Positions 55,361 to 63,068 of a DNA stretch of 64,000 bases are shown here, in pieces. Positions within the stretch are counted from its first letter, which is position 1. Each line of letters begins with the position of its first letter. The position numbers were made by a program, and so were the translations under genes. Origin of the DNA: a virus; IMG/VR virus record IMGVR_UViG_3300031951_000003, positions 186,001 through 250,000 of that record. One strand, given 5' to 3'. The notes under the pieces are model-generated. The model made no database searches and was not told the DNA's origin. It was given only the letters and a program-made list of their open reading frames with translations.

Positions 55361-55785
55361 ACTTTTGTCCAGGTCATTTCAAAAACCTCATATTCGAGTG
55401 GTGTTCCATAATAGGCAATATCCAAATTGAAATAAGATTTGAGGTCCTTATATACTTCCCTCTTGGCAAGTAAAGACCAATTCCTATCCTTCTTTTGTTT
55501 GCTGAAGTCAAAGTAAAATTTGATGTTTGGTCTTTGAATGGAGAAACCTTCATTTCCATAATGAGTTCCTTTCTCCCCAATCTCAATCTTCACCAACTCA
55601 TCCCCAAACTTAACTTTAAAAAATTCTATAATCTTTGGAAGTATACGTTCGATACGAACTTTGTAGTCCTTAATAAATTGAATTCTCTCCTCTTTTGAAA
55701 GTTCATGAAACTTCTCCACCCAATCAGGTGTGTCTGATGTCAAAACAATTGCCTCCCTTAATATTTTTTTGATGAGTTCTCTCAT
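55357..55785 (-). CDS. Tagged small protein (142 aa)
   Basis: MRELIKKILREAIVLTSD is tag F (LRE|A). Helix, then RILPKIIEFFKVKFGDELVK and strands (HYGNEGFSIQRPNIKFYFDF) and FNLDIAYYGTPLEYEVFEMT. First of the tag B/F run and preceded by TATTTATAATC. No family recognised. Confidence 0.6.
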   Translation of the reverse strand: MRELIKKILREAIVLTSDTPDWVEKFHELSKEERIQFIKDYKVRIERILPKIIEFFKVKFGDELVKIEIGEKGTHYGNEGFSIQRPNIKFYFDFSKQKKDRNWSLLAKREVYKDLKSYFNLDIAYYGTPLEYEVFEMTWTKV

Positions 55786-55811
55786 GATTATAAATACAAA
55801 ACAAAATAAAA

Positions 55812-55834
55812 AACCCCTCCTGATTGGAGAGGTT
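55812..55834 (-). terminator. Hairpin terminator
   Basis: AACC-C-CTCC...GGAG-A-GGTT, with the C/A bulge seen in the repeat family at 27-31 kb. Confidence 0.68.
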
Positions 55835-55839
55835 TGAAA

Positions 55840-55998
55840 TTAATTGGATGGTTTGTCTGATTCGATTTTATTAACAACGTCTTTGAGGTGTCTTAGTAAA
55901 AGCTCGTGGTCATAATCGTTTTTCTCACCATAAACTTTCAATTGCCCTGAGACGTAGTCTAAAGAAAAAATCGCATCTTTTACTTCTTGTTTTGTCAT
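55840..55998 (-). CDS. Small helical protein (52 aa)
   Basis: From ATG 55998: MTKQEVKDAIFSLDYVSGQL, KVYGEKNDYDHELLLRHLKD, VVNKIESDKPSN. Two charged helices. Flanked by terminators on both sides, so an independent unit. Confidence 0.5.
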   Translation of the reverse strand: MTKQEVKDAIFSLDYVSGQLKVYGEKNDYDHELLLRHLKDVVNKIESDKPSN

Positions 55999-56042
55999 AG
56001 TTTAAAATTATAAAAAATTATTTCAAATAAACCAAATAAAAA

Positions 56043-56065
56043 AACCCCTCCTTATTGGAGGGGTT
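56043..56065 (-). terminator. Hairpin terminator
   Basis: AACCCCTCC-TTATT-GGAGGGGTT, perfect 9-base stem with T-run; ends the 56070-56819 transcript. Confidence 0.82.
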
Positions 56066-56069
56066 CTTA

Positions 56070-56819
56070 TTACATTGCTCGAAGGATTGCTTCAGTCTCA
56101 CCATCCCACTTTTTGATTTGGGATTTAGGAACCCAAAAAGTCAATTCACCAATTTCTTCCACCCGACGAAGATAATCTTGACGGAATCTTTCTGCTTCTG
56201 AAGCGTCCTTGATATATTCCACACCCATATGACCCGCACAAATCTTACCGAGACCAGTCAACATAGAGAACTCATCTGTGAGAGTCTTCATGCAACATGT
56301 ACAAACCTTACCACGCTTGATAGTCAACTTACCTGTGAACTGTACCGCCTTTGGTGACACCGCCTTCACACGAGTGATGTCGATAAGGATGGGGTTAAAC
56401 TGAAGACCGTAGGTCTCTTTGAGTTCCATACCCTTTTTACGACCAAGTTTAATGGTCTCACCTTCGGTAGGCCAGTTCATACGAATGGTCTTCTCCTTAT
56501 CTTCTTCCTTCTGAATCTGAGCCACAGCGGCTGAGATTTGCTTTGAGGTAAGTGTACCCCACTTCTGAAATTTGGAGGCGATGTCCTTTACGAAAGGGTT
56601 CTCGCCCTTGTAGTCAACGATACGCTTCACATCCTCAGGAAGCTCTTCCTTGTTGATAACCTTAACTTCAGAGTTAAGAGCCTTCTCGGTGGCTTCGAGT
56701 TGCTTTGGGGTTAAACCTCCCCACTTCTTGAGAGCGTCTTTCATGTTGAGGATGAAACGGTTTTGACCTTGGTAGTTACGAACTTTGTCTTGAACTGAAA
56801 CTTGGGTTGTGGTAGTCAT
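56070..56819 (-). CDS. Zinc-binding DUF6011-like protein with internal duplication (249 aa)
   Basis: ATG 56819 is chosen because the promoter -7 box ends 22 bases upstream, so the longer reading would start inside it. Residues 18-48 and 73-103 repeat F-x-x-(D/N)-(I/M)-x...KWG-x-LT-x-KQ, an element seen in phage and archaeal DNA-processing proteins. Residues 173-197 (CTCCMKTLTDEFSMLTGLGK, ICAGHMG) fit a DUF6011-type zinc site (C-x2-C ... C-x2-H). A nucleic-acid role is inferred. Confidence 0.68.
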   Translation of the reverse strand: MTTTTQVSVQDKVRNYQGQNRFILNMKDALKKWGGLTPKQLEATEKALNSEVKVINKEELPEDVKRIVDYKGENPFVKDIASKFQKWGTLTSKQISAAVAQIQKEEDKEKTIRMNWPTEGETIKLGRKKGMELKETYGLQFNPILIDITRVKAVSPKAVQFTGKLTIKRGKVCTCCMKTLTDEFSMLTGLGKICAGHMGVEYIKDASEAERFRQDYLRRVEEIGELTFWVPKSQIKKWDGETEAILRAM

Positions 56820-56840
56820 GGTGGATGTGTTTTGTGAATA

Positions 56841-56871
56841 CAAAGATAATCATTTCACACAATTCACCAAA
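56841..56871 (-). promoter_or_regulatory. Bacteroidota-type promoter
   Basis: TTTG (56868-56871), 19-base spacer, TATCTTTG (56841-56848), perfect consensus on the minus strand. Confidence 0.85.
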
Positions 56872-56872
56872 A

Positions 56873-57784
56873 TTATTTTTTTAAAAAACCAAGTTCATAT
56901 ACTAATGGTCTCATTCTATCTTCCAAGTTCTTATATAACTGACGAAACTCTTTGAACTCTTCTTGGAAATATTCTTTCCACACAAGTTTAAGTTGAGCAT
57001 ACCCTGCATCCCAAGAGTTGAGATGATTTTCATCGTTTGCCATAACTTGACGAAGTTCCATAGACCTTTCAACAAGTTCTGTTGCTTTATCTAATACTGC
57101 TTTTGCATCAGGAGAAAGTTTGTCGTAGATTCTTTCTTCACCAAATAGAATTTTGTGAACATAACGGTCTGAAGATGTCCTTGCGTCGTTGTAAAGTTCA
57201 TCATATCCGTTTTGGTCCGCAAGTTCTTTCATCTTGTCTAAGGACATCCAAAAGAATTCGTTTTTTATATCCCATAATTGGTCTTTGTATTCAACTTGAC
57301 GAAGAGAAGATTGATTTGATTTAGACTCGAATAAAGAATAAACAACAGAATCATACTTGAATTGATTGAACAATTCATGTTGTTCATTTGGAGCGAGATA
57401 TTCGTCCTTTTCGTTTTTCCAATCTGCAGTAATCATTCTTCGAACTGAAAATAATAATAAAGACTCTATAAAATTTTTTTGAGTAACTGAAAATCCATGA
57501 CCAACACTACAGGTGCTTGTAAACAAAGCGACATCTTCCATGCTCTTTCCTACATTGTTGGCGGTAGAAAGTAAATAACCAAAACTATTAGGTAATAGTG
57601 AACCATACCCTTTTTGTTTCACTTTCAGAGATGAAGAAAGTTGAGGAGCATCTTTCGCCCCTTTTATTTGACCTTTCGCATAATCTTTTAGTGACTTGAG
57701 TTGGTCTGTATTATAAACAAATTTGGTTGATTTATTTTCTATTTGAAAATCTTTATTTAATTCAAGTAAATCGTATGTAAACAT
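56873..57784 (-). CDS. C-terminal half or partner of adenine methyltransferase (303 aa)
   Basis: ATG 57784; the reading frame stays open to 57859 across the end of the methyltransferase gene. MFTYDLLELNKDFQIENKST, FVYNTDQ, then a helical domain (LFTSTCSVGHGFSVTQKNFI, LWDIKNEFFWMSLDKMKELA) and a Lys-rich end. The opening strand pair looks like the continuation of the methyltransferase fold, so one protein split in two, or a frameshift product, is possible. May hold the target-recognition part. Confidence 0.6.
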   Translation of the reverse strand: MFTYDLLELNKDFQIENKSTKFVYNTDQLKSLKDYAKGQIKGAKDAPQLSSSLKVKQKGYGSLLPNSFGYLLSTANNVGKSMEDVALFTSTCSVGHGFSVTQKNFIESLLLFSVRRMITADWKNEKDEYLAPNEQHELFNQFKYDSVVYSLFESKSNQSSLRQVEYKDQLWDIKNEFFWMSLDKMKELADQNGYDELYNDARTSSDRYVHKILFGEERIYDKLSPDAKAVLDKATELVERSMELRQVMANDENHLNSWDAGYAQLKLVWKEYFQEEFKEFRQLYKNLEDRMRPLVYELGFLKK

Positions 57785-57809
57785 TTTGTTTTTTTTGTAA
57801 AGATAGGAC

Positions 57810-59294
57810 TTATTTTTTATTTGAGAAAATTGAAAATGAAAGTGCCCAAGAAGACACATCCGCGAAGTTGGATGAATCCATTATGTAACCTCCTGAAAAT
57901 GAATATTCACCAAAAAAAAGTTTTCTAAATGTTTCGGAAGATGGTCCTGAAATCCATGTTAATGGAGAGAATATTGCAATATTCGTTTTGAACTCTTTTT
58001 GAATTCTATATATGAATTGAAGGTAGAGTTGTTGAGCCGAATTTCCCATTTTTTCTTTAACCATGATTTCATTTATCTTAGTTTTACTTGCACCCGCCCT
58101 ATCATGTCCCTCTTCTTTATAAGATGTTTTTTTCGAACCCGTGGTGTAGGGTGGATTCATCAATACAATAATCTCCTTACCTCCCTCAATCGCATTTCTC
58201 AAACCAATAGGGAGTTTCTCATAATCATCATTCAAGAAGTCATATTGAAACTTAACCGCTTCAGGGTTATATCCCATTTGATTTGCAGTATCAATATCTG
58301 CCTGAATTAAAGTTGAACAATAAAGTTCTTTGAACTTATAATCACGGGTAAGATTCCCCGTCCCCCAAGCAGGGTCCCAAACAATATATTTTTCTTTCCA
58401 ATCTTCACCGAACACTGATGTGATATATTCGTGGGCTTTGTCTACCCAAATTGAAGGTGTGAAGAACTCACCTTGTTTACGACGAACAGTATCTTCAACA
58501 ATGCGGTCAACAACAGCGGCTAACTTATGTTTCTGAGATGGCGTATAAGAAGACGAAAAGTGTCCGAAGAATGATTCGAAGGCTTCACGAGATACTACAG
58601 GAACCTCACCTAACGCCTTTGAAACAACTGTCTTTCTTTTCTTGACAGGGTGAAGATAGTTGTCGTCCTTGTTCACCAAAATTTGAACAAATAGATTCGC
58701 TCTTTCATTGGTAGTGAACTTATTTTTTACAAGAACTTTTTCATCAAAATAACGGAATACCTCTGTAATGTTTTTGTCCGTAACGAGAACTTTTCTTTGA
58801 ACATTATCAGTGAGGTCTTTAACCTTTTGAATACACTCAGGAAAATGATGAGAATCATAGACGAATGGTTTGATTGATTCGTCCTTCATCATGGTTAATA
58901 CTAAATCAGTAATTGAATGAGCAGATGAGGGTGGAACACTCCAATCCAAATCCATTTCTAAATACTTAATGATATCATTGACATGTAATGTTAAGCACTC
59001 GTTTCTATCCCCGATGAAAATTGTAGATGGAGGAACAATTCCTTTATCGTAGAAACGCTTTACATAGAAAACAGATTGAGCAAGAACTTTTACAAGTTCA
59101 GATTTGTTTGACAAATTCAAATCATCTTTGAACTCCATAAGAGTTCTGACCTTGTGAGATTTGGAAACTCCGAATCCATCGCATCCAAAAGGAGATGTGA
59201 TTTCCATATCCTTGAATTTCTTTTTGAATTCGTGTCGGTAGGAATTTTCAACATCTTTTTCATTGAGGGCTATTGCCAAACTTTTGGACATCAT
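57810..59294 (-). CDS. N6-adenine DNA methyltransferase (HsdM/Eco57I-like)
   Basis: 494 residues, ATG 59294 just after the -7 promoter box. GEFFTPSIWVDKAHEYI (275-291), VWDPAWGTGNLTRDYKF with motif I DPAWGTGN (307-314), LIQADIDTANQ and IVLMNPPYTTGSKKTS with motif IV NPPY (380-383) are all in order, as in type I/IIG methyltransferases. It methylates adenine in host or phage DNA, likely against restriction. The N-terminal 270 residues are specific to it. Ends SFSIFSNKK within a homopolymer. Confidence 0.88.
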   Translation of the reverse strand: MMSKSLAIALNEKDVENSYRHEFKKKFKDMEITSPFGCDGFGVSKSHKVRTLMEFKDDLNLSNKSELVKVLAQSVFYVKRFYDKGIVPPSTIFIGDRNECLTLHVNDIIKYLEMDLDWSVPPSSAHSITDLVLTMMKDESIKPFVYDSHHFPECIQKVKDLTDNVQRKVLVTDKNITEVFRYFDEKVLVKNKFTTNERANLFVQILVNKDDNYLHPVKKRKTVVSKALGEVPVVSREAFESFFGHFSSSYTPSQKHKLAAVVDRIVEDTVRRKQGEFFTPSIWVDKAHEYITSVFGEDWKEKYIVWDPAWGTGNLTRDYKFKELYCSTLIQADIDTANQMGYNPEAVKFQYDFLNDDYEKLPIGLRNAIEGGKEIIVLMNPPYTTGSKKTSYKEEGHDRAGASKTKINEIMVKEKMGNSAQQLYLQFIYRIQKEFKTNIAIFSPLTWISGPSSETFRKLFFGEYSFSGGYIMDSSNFADVSSWALSFSIFSNKK

Positions 59295-59311
59295 ATCTAT
59301 AAATATTTGTG

Positions 59312-59343
59312 CAAATATAAGACACAAACCCTATTATGCCAAA
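59312..59343 (-). promoter_or_regulatory. Bacteroidota-type promoter, also ATATTTAT box
   Basis: TTTG (59340-59343), 20-base spacer, TATATTTG (59312-59319). AAATATTTATAG lies between -7 and the ATG, so both promoter-type signals coexist here. Confidence 0.8.
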
Positions 59344-60599
59344 AGTTTTTTTCCTGCTCTTTCTCTATGAAACTTTATTGCAAACCTGTGAACCTCTTCT
59401 TGAATAACTCCGAGAACGGACCAATCCATTGGATGTTGTTTACCATCAGTTGTATGAACGGTCTGTGACCTGTGTTTTTGGTCTTTCGAAATTGATATCA
59501 AATCAATCCTGTTGGTAAGTCCAAGAGACTCAAATACCTTCTTTGCAACGTTTAATTGACCAATTCCCCCATCAATTAGAACAAGGTCAGGTAGTTGACC
59601 CTTTTCATCCAAGAGTCTCTTAAAACGTCTGTAAACCACTTCCTCGAATGACAGACAATCATTACCATTGTTTGACTCCTCACGAATGATATACTTACGG
59701 TATTCACTCTTGAGAGGTTTGTTATTCACATATCTTACAGAGGCCGCAACATTTGAGTCACCCTGATTGTGTGAGTTGTCAAACGCCTCGATAATCAAAG
59801 GAAGATTTTTAAGACCCAAAACCTTTTTTATACCAAAGGCAATCTTGTTATATTTCCTTACACGGATGGGTTCGAGTTTCTCTTCAAGTTTTTTGATTTG
59901 ATTAACCCTGTTGAGGTAGTTGTCCGCCTTTTCGAACTCCAAGTTCTTGGCAAACTCATGCATTTTTCCTGTGAGAAACACCTTTAACATCTTATAATCA
60001 AGTTCGAATATCTTTCGAACAATTAATTGATACTTCAGATATTCAAGGTTCGATTCCAAGGCAATGCAGGGTGCGTTACAACGACCAATATGATACTCAA
60101 GACATGGTTTGAATTTACCTGCCCCGATGTTTTCTTGATTCAAAGTATAGGAACAAGTTCTAAGTGGAAGGATGTCGTTGATAAGTTCCATAACTTCATA
60201 CGCCCTTTGACCTGAGGTGAAGTTGATTCCACAGGTGTCCTCACCTTTCCCATGAGTTATTTGAAGTTTGGAGTATGGTCCACCAGTCAAAGACAAATGC
60301 CAAGTTCTTGACTTATCATCTTTACCTTTGATGTTGAACTTGGGTTTGTAAATTTTGATGAGTTCTTCCTCCATGATGAGAGCCTCAGCCTCAGATGAAG
60401 CAATCTGATACTCAACGTCACGTATTTGTTCAACAAGGGTCCTTGTCTTCTTGTCATCGTGTTTCTTATTGAAATAAGACGCAACACGTTTGGGAAGGAA
60501 CTTGGACATCCCCACATATATTACCTGGTCTTTGCCATCTTTGTAGATGTAACAACCAGGGTATTTGGGAGCTGATTTTATTTTTTCTTTGATGTCCAT
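59334..60599 (-). CDS. uvrC: UvrC-like excinuclease lacking the HhH tail
   Basis: 421 residues (UvrC about 600). ATG 60599 is chosen as GIY-YIG starts there: PGCYIYKDGKDQVIYVGMSK. Cys149, 166, 174 and 178 give the Fe-S cluster spacing (FKPCLEYHIGRCNAPC). Residues 215-245 fit the UvrB-binding coil. The RNase-H-like endonuclease is complete (EAFDNSHNQGDSNVAASVRY, VLIDGGIGQLNVAKKVF, VHRFAIKFHRERAGK). The helix-hairpin-helix domain is absent; no UvrA or UvrB is present. Similar to Cho/UvrC truncations. Confidence 0.92.
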   Translation of the reverse strand: MDIKEKIKSAPKYPGCYIYKDGKDQVIYVGMSKFLPKRVASYFNKKHDDKKTRTLVEQIRDVEYQIASSEAEALIMEEELIKIYKPKFNIKGKDDKSRTWHLSLTGGPYSKLQITHGKGEDTCGINFTSGQRAYEVMELINDILPLRTCSYTLNQENIGAGKFKPCLEYHIGRCNAPCIALESNLEYLKYQLIVRKIFELDYKMLKVFLTGKMHEFAKNLEFEKADNYLNRVNQIKKLEEKLEPIRVRKYNKIAFGIKKVLGLKNLPLIIEAFDNSHNQGDSNVAASVRYVNNKPLKSEYRKYIIREESNNGNDCLSFEEVVYRRFKRLLDEKGQLPDLVLIDGGIGQLNVAKKVFESLGLTNRIDLISISKDQKHRSQTVHTTDGKQHPMDWSVLGVIQEEVHRFAIKFHRERAGKKLLA

Positions 60600-60805
60600 T
60601 CTTTTCTGTGTTTGTAAAACCAATAGGAGTGAATGATGATAACGCACGAATTTACAACAATTGTCGGACCTGCCGAAATTCCGAATCCATAAACTAACCA
60701 AAAAATTGCGCCAACCGTGTTGACCGCTCTAAGACGGAAAACGTCCTCAATTAGGAATGAACCTAAAATGAGGACGCTCCCGATATATCCATATATTTCC
60801 CACAT
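60578..60805 (-). CDS. YgjV/SemiSWEET-like small membrane protein (75 aa)
   Basis: Three membrane helices (IYGYIGSVLILGSFLIEDVF, VNTVGAIFWLVYGFGISAGP, TIVVNSCVIIIHSYWFYKH) with the G-S-x-L-x-L-x-S-F and N-x-x-G-x-x-x-x-x-x-Y-G pattern of YgjV/SemiSWEET-like transporters. Overlaps the UvrC gene start by 22 bases. Substrate unknown. Confidence 0.58.
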   Translation of the reverse strand: MWEIYGYIGSVLILGSFLIEDVFRLRAVNTVGAIFWLVYGFGISAGPTIVVNSCVIIIHSYWFYKHRKEWTSKKK

Positions 60806-61260
60806 CATTTCGCGAATGCTTTATCTGCCCAAGTCTTTGCTCCAACCAATGTCCACAAGTTCATATCACACATGTCAGGGAAACAAGTTCTCATGGTTCC
60901 AACGGTGATTACCTTTAAGAAACCAAGGTCGATTGAATACCACTTACCACCTTTTGTAGTGTAAACGTTCATCCACTGACCGTATTCGTTCTTAACTTGA
61001 ATGTTGACCAAAGAATTCTTGCCATATCCACGGATTACATCAACAGTTCCTTTGGTGTCGTGGATGTTGATAAACCCAGCTTTGCATTTGCCTGCGATGC
61101 GGAATTCATATTCTTTGTTGATATCTTTCAGGTGGTTTGAAACTGAAACGTCGAGAGATTTACCTTTAACGAAAGTTCTGAATGAACCGTAAAAAACGTC
61201 AGAAGAATAGGCGTTGTTGGTGTTGATGTTTACTGCGGGAAGGGTAGTGGTTTGTGTCAT
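60805..61260 (-). CDS. Hypothetical protein (151 aa)
   Basis: ATG 61260, since a promoter -7 box ends 20 bases upstream. MTQTTTLPAVNINTNNAYSS, then strands (FRTFVKGKSLDVSVSNHLKD, YEFRIAGKCKAGFINIHDTK, KGGKWYSIDLGFLKVITVG) and WTLVGAKTWADKAFAK. Three Cys. First gene of a host-promoter unit with the membrane protein. No family recognised. Confidence 0.6.
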   Translation of the reverse strand: MTQTTTLPAVNINTNNAYSSDVFYGSFRTFVKGKSLDVSVSNHLKDINKEYEFRIAGKCKAGFINIHDTKGTVDVIRGYGKNSLVNIQVKNEYGQWMNVYTTKGGKWYSIDLGFLKVITVGTMRTCFPDMCDMNLWTLVGAKTWADKAFAK

Positions 61261-61279
61261 ATTGTTGTGTTTTGTTACA

Positions 61280-61311
61280 CAAAGATAGGGAACCACAATT
61301 TACCAGCCAAA
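61280..61311 (-). promoter_or_regulatory. Bacteroidota-type promoter
   Basis: TTTG (61308-61311), 20-base spacer, TATCTTTG (61280-61287), perfect consensus on the minus strand. Confidence 0.85.
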
Positions 61312-61317
61312 TATATT

Positions 61318-61740
61318 TTAAACTTTATCACAAATGTGTGGTTGGAAACAAGCTTGTCCCCCACCTTCCACATATCCAATTCTTTCATTTATATTTGTTG
61401 AACGAAGGTATGGTGATTCTTGTCCACAGATTACACATCTGTCTTTCTCATCCATCTTTGGGTCTCCTTGGAGAACACATCCCAAATGGTCATATCCTAC
61501 AAGATAATCATATTCAACTTCAGAAGTATCTTTACCACAGATTGAACAAGTCCAAGGTCGAATGATTTTCTTTACACTTCCATCAGGAGCAATTTCCATC
61601 ATGAAATGTTCATCATCTTGAGGAGGACCCTCAAGGTTTCTTCTTTCTTGCCAGTATTTGTTTCTTGCAAGACCACCAAGTTCGAAGTCGTTAGGTGTGT
61701 TTAGGATTTCTTCTGCTGTTAGTGTTACAGTGATTCCCAT
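61318..61740 (-). CDS. Zinc-ribbon-like protein (140 aa)
   Basis: MGITVTLTAEEILNTPNDFE, then two CxxC knuckles: CSICGKDTSEVEYD (Cys pair about 65-68) and CVICGQESPYLRS (about 102-105), with FDHLGCVLQG and ACFQPHICDKV adding Cys/His. Two zinc sites suggest nucleic-acid or protein binding. No family recognised. Confidence 0.6.
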   Translation of the reverse strand: MGITVTLTAEEILNTPNDFELGGLARNKYWQERRNLEGPPQDDEHFMMEIAPDGSVKKIIRPWTCSICGKDTSEVEYDYLVGYDHLGCVLQGDPKMDEKDRCVICGQESPYLRSTNINERIGYVEGGGQACFQPHICDKV

Positions 61741-61800
61741 ATGATTTGTTTTTTAAAAACTAAAGGAAAATATTCAAAAGACAAATCTATTTATATTAAT

Positions 61801-62214
61801 ATGGAAAAATTTTCTAAAGAATGGAAATATAGATACAAAGAAACGCTTACGGAAAAGTTCAAGTATCTTTTCCTAAGTGAAATGCACAAACACTTTGAGT
61901 TGATAAACCTCCAAGTGACAGACATTTCATATAATGGTGATGTAATGGAGGGAATGGATGTTGATGTCGAAATTGATTATCAGGGCGCTTGTGACGGAGA
62001 CGCACACAGTGTTGGACATATGTTATCAATAATCTCAAACCAAGTGCATGAATTTTTTTTCAAACACCAAATCGACCCAGTAACCTTTAAGTTTAAAGGA
62101 GGTGATGTTGATGGTTTAATTATTAATGACCCTATGATATTAGAATTCCATTACAAATTAGATGAACTACATAAAGTTCTTTTATACATAACGATGAACT
62201 ATGACCAACAGTAA
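61801..62214 (+). CDS. Hypothetical protein (137 aa)
   Basis: ATG 61801 with ATTTATATTAAT before it; the longer upstream reading is rejected. Helix (EKFSKEWKYRYKETLTEKFK), strands (VTDISYNGDVMEGMDVDVEI, FKFKGGDVDGLIIND) and helix HSVGHMLSIISNQVHEFF. Starts a plus-strand block; the stop overlaps the next gene by 14 bases. No family recognised. Confidence 0.58.
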   Translation: MEKFSKEWKYRYKETLTEKFKYLFLSEMHKHFELINLQVTDISYNGDVMEGMDVDVEIDYQGACDGDAHSVGHMLSIISNQVHEFFFKHQIDPVTFKFKGGDVDGLIINDPMILEFHYKLDELHKVLLYITMNYDQQ

Positions 62215-63058
62215 GATTTATAGATTAGCCAAAAGGATGTTTAGTGACTTTACTAAACCACCTCAGACTCCAAATGATGTTTACAACACATTGACGGGAG
62301 AAAAAAACTATTGGGATTACTTTAAGTATATGGGTCCTGACAACTTCATTAAATTATGTATTGCCACTTGGGGTGTTTCACAAAACATACCCCAAGAACA
62401 AATAGAAGAATGGTATGATAAAGTCTTTTTTGCAACAGTCTTTTCAACGGAAGACGAAACCTACTACGATGAATGTGGTATGTGTGATGGAGGAGGACAT
62501 GTACGATGTGATAACTGTAATGGAATAGGTGATTTGGAATGTGATGAGTGTGAGGGTGACCTTGAAGTCACTTGTCATTTTTGTGATGGTGATGGTAAAA
62601 TAGATGGAGATGACGGACCTGAGGACTGTGATGAGTGCGAAGGTAAAGGACAAAGGGAGTGTGACGAATGTAATGGAACAGGTAAGGTTACATGTCACAT
62701 ATGTGGTGGTGATGGGGATGTATATTGTGATGATTGTAATGGTGATGGAAATCTCGAAACCGATGAAAAACTATTTGACATTCAATTTATAGTTTGTTGG
62801 AATAGAAACCTTTACGACTTATTCGAAATCAAAGAGGAAGAATTTGAAGAAGTTATACCAACAGATAGATTCTATAATAGTAAATCTATAATTATACTCG
62901 GAGAAGTGACACAAGAACACGCTGAACTTTCTGATGAAGTAACCCCAGACCAAATATATTGTTTGGGACTTTATAATCAACTTCCAAATGTTAGATTTGA
63001 ACCGAGAAAACCTAAATTCTTCACAACACCAAGTTGGGACATAAGCCATCTCCAATAA
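62201..63058 (+). CDS. DnaJ-type zinc-finger protein without J domain (285 aa)
   Basis: Residues 92-179 carry eight CxxC pairs (92/95, 103/106, 114/117, 125/128, 143/146, 154/157, 165/168, 176/179), several as CxxCxGxG, the pattern of the DnaJ cysteine-rich domain, which has four. There is no HPD J domain. The N-terminal 85 residues (SKIYRLAKRMFSDFTKP; WYDKVFFATVFSTEDE) are a separate helical part, and the C-terminal 100 residues strands. It could hold unfolded proteins or bind nucleic acid. Confidence 0.82.
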   Translation: MTNSKIYRLAKRMFSDFTKPPQTPNDVYNTLTGEKNYWDYFKYMGPDNFIKLCIATWGVSQNIPQEQIEEWYDKVFFATVFSTEDETYYDECGMCDGGGHVRCDNCNGIGDLECDECEGDLEVTCHFCDGDGKIDGDDGPEDCDECEGKGQRECDECNGTGKVTCHICGGDGDVYCDDCNGDGNLETDEKLFDIQFIVCWNRNLYDLFEIKEEEFEEVIPTDRFYNSKSIIILGEVTQEHAELSDEVTPDQIYCLGLYNQLPNVRFEPRKPKFFTTPSWDISHLQ

Positions 63059-63068
63059 TTTATATAGA

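Noticed and set aside
62444-62698. Minus-strand frame of 84 codons, Thr/Ile-rich
   Set aside because: Antisense shadow of the CxxC repeats.
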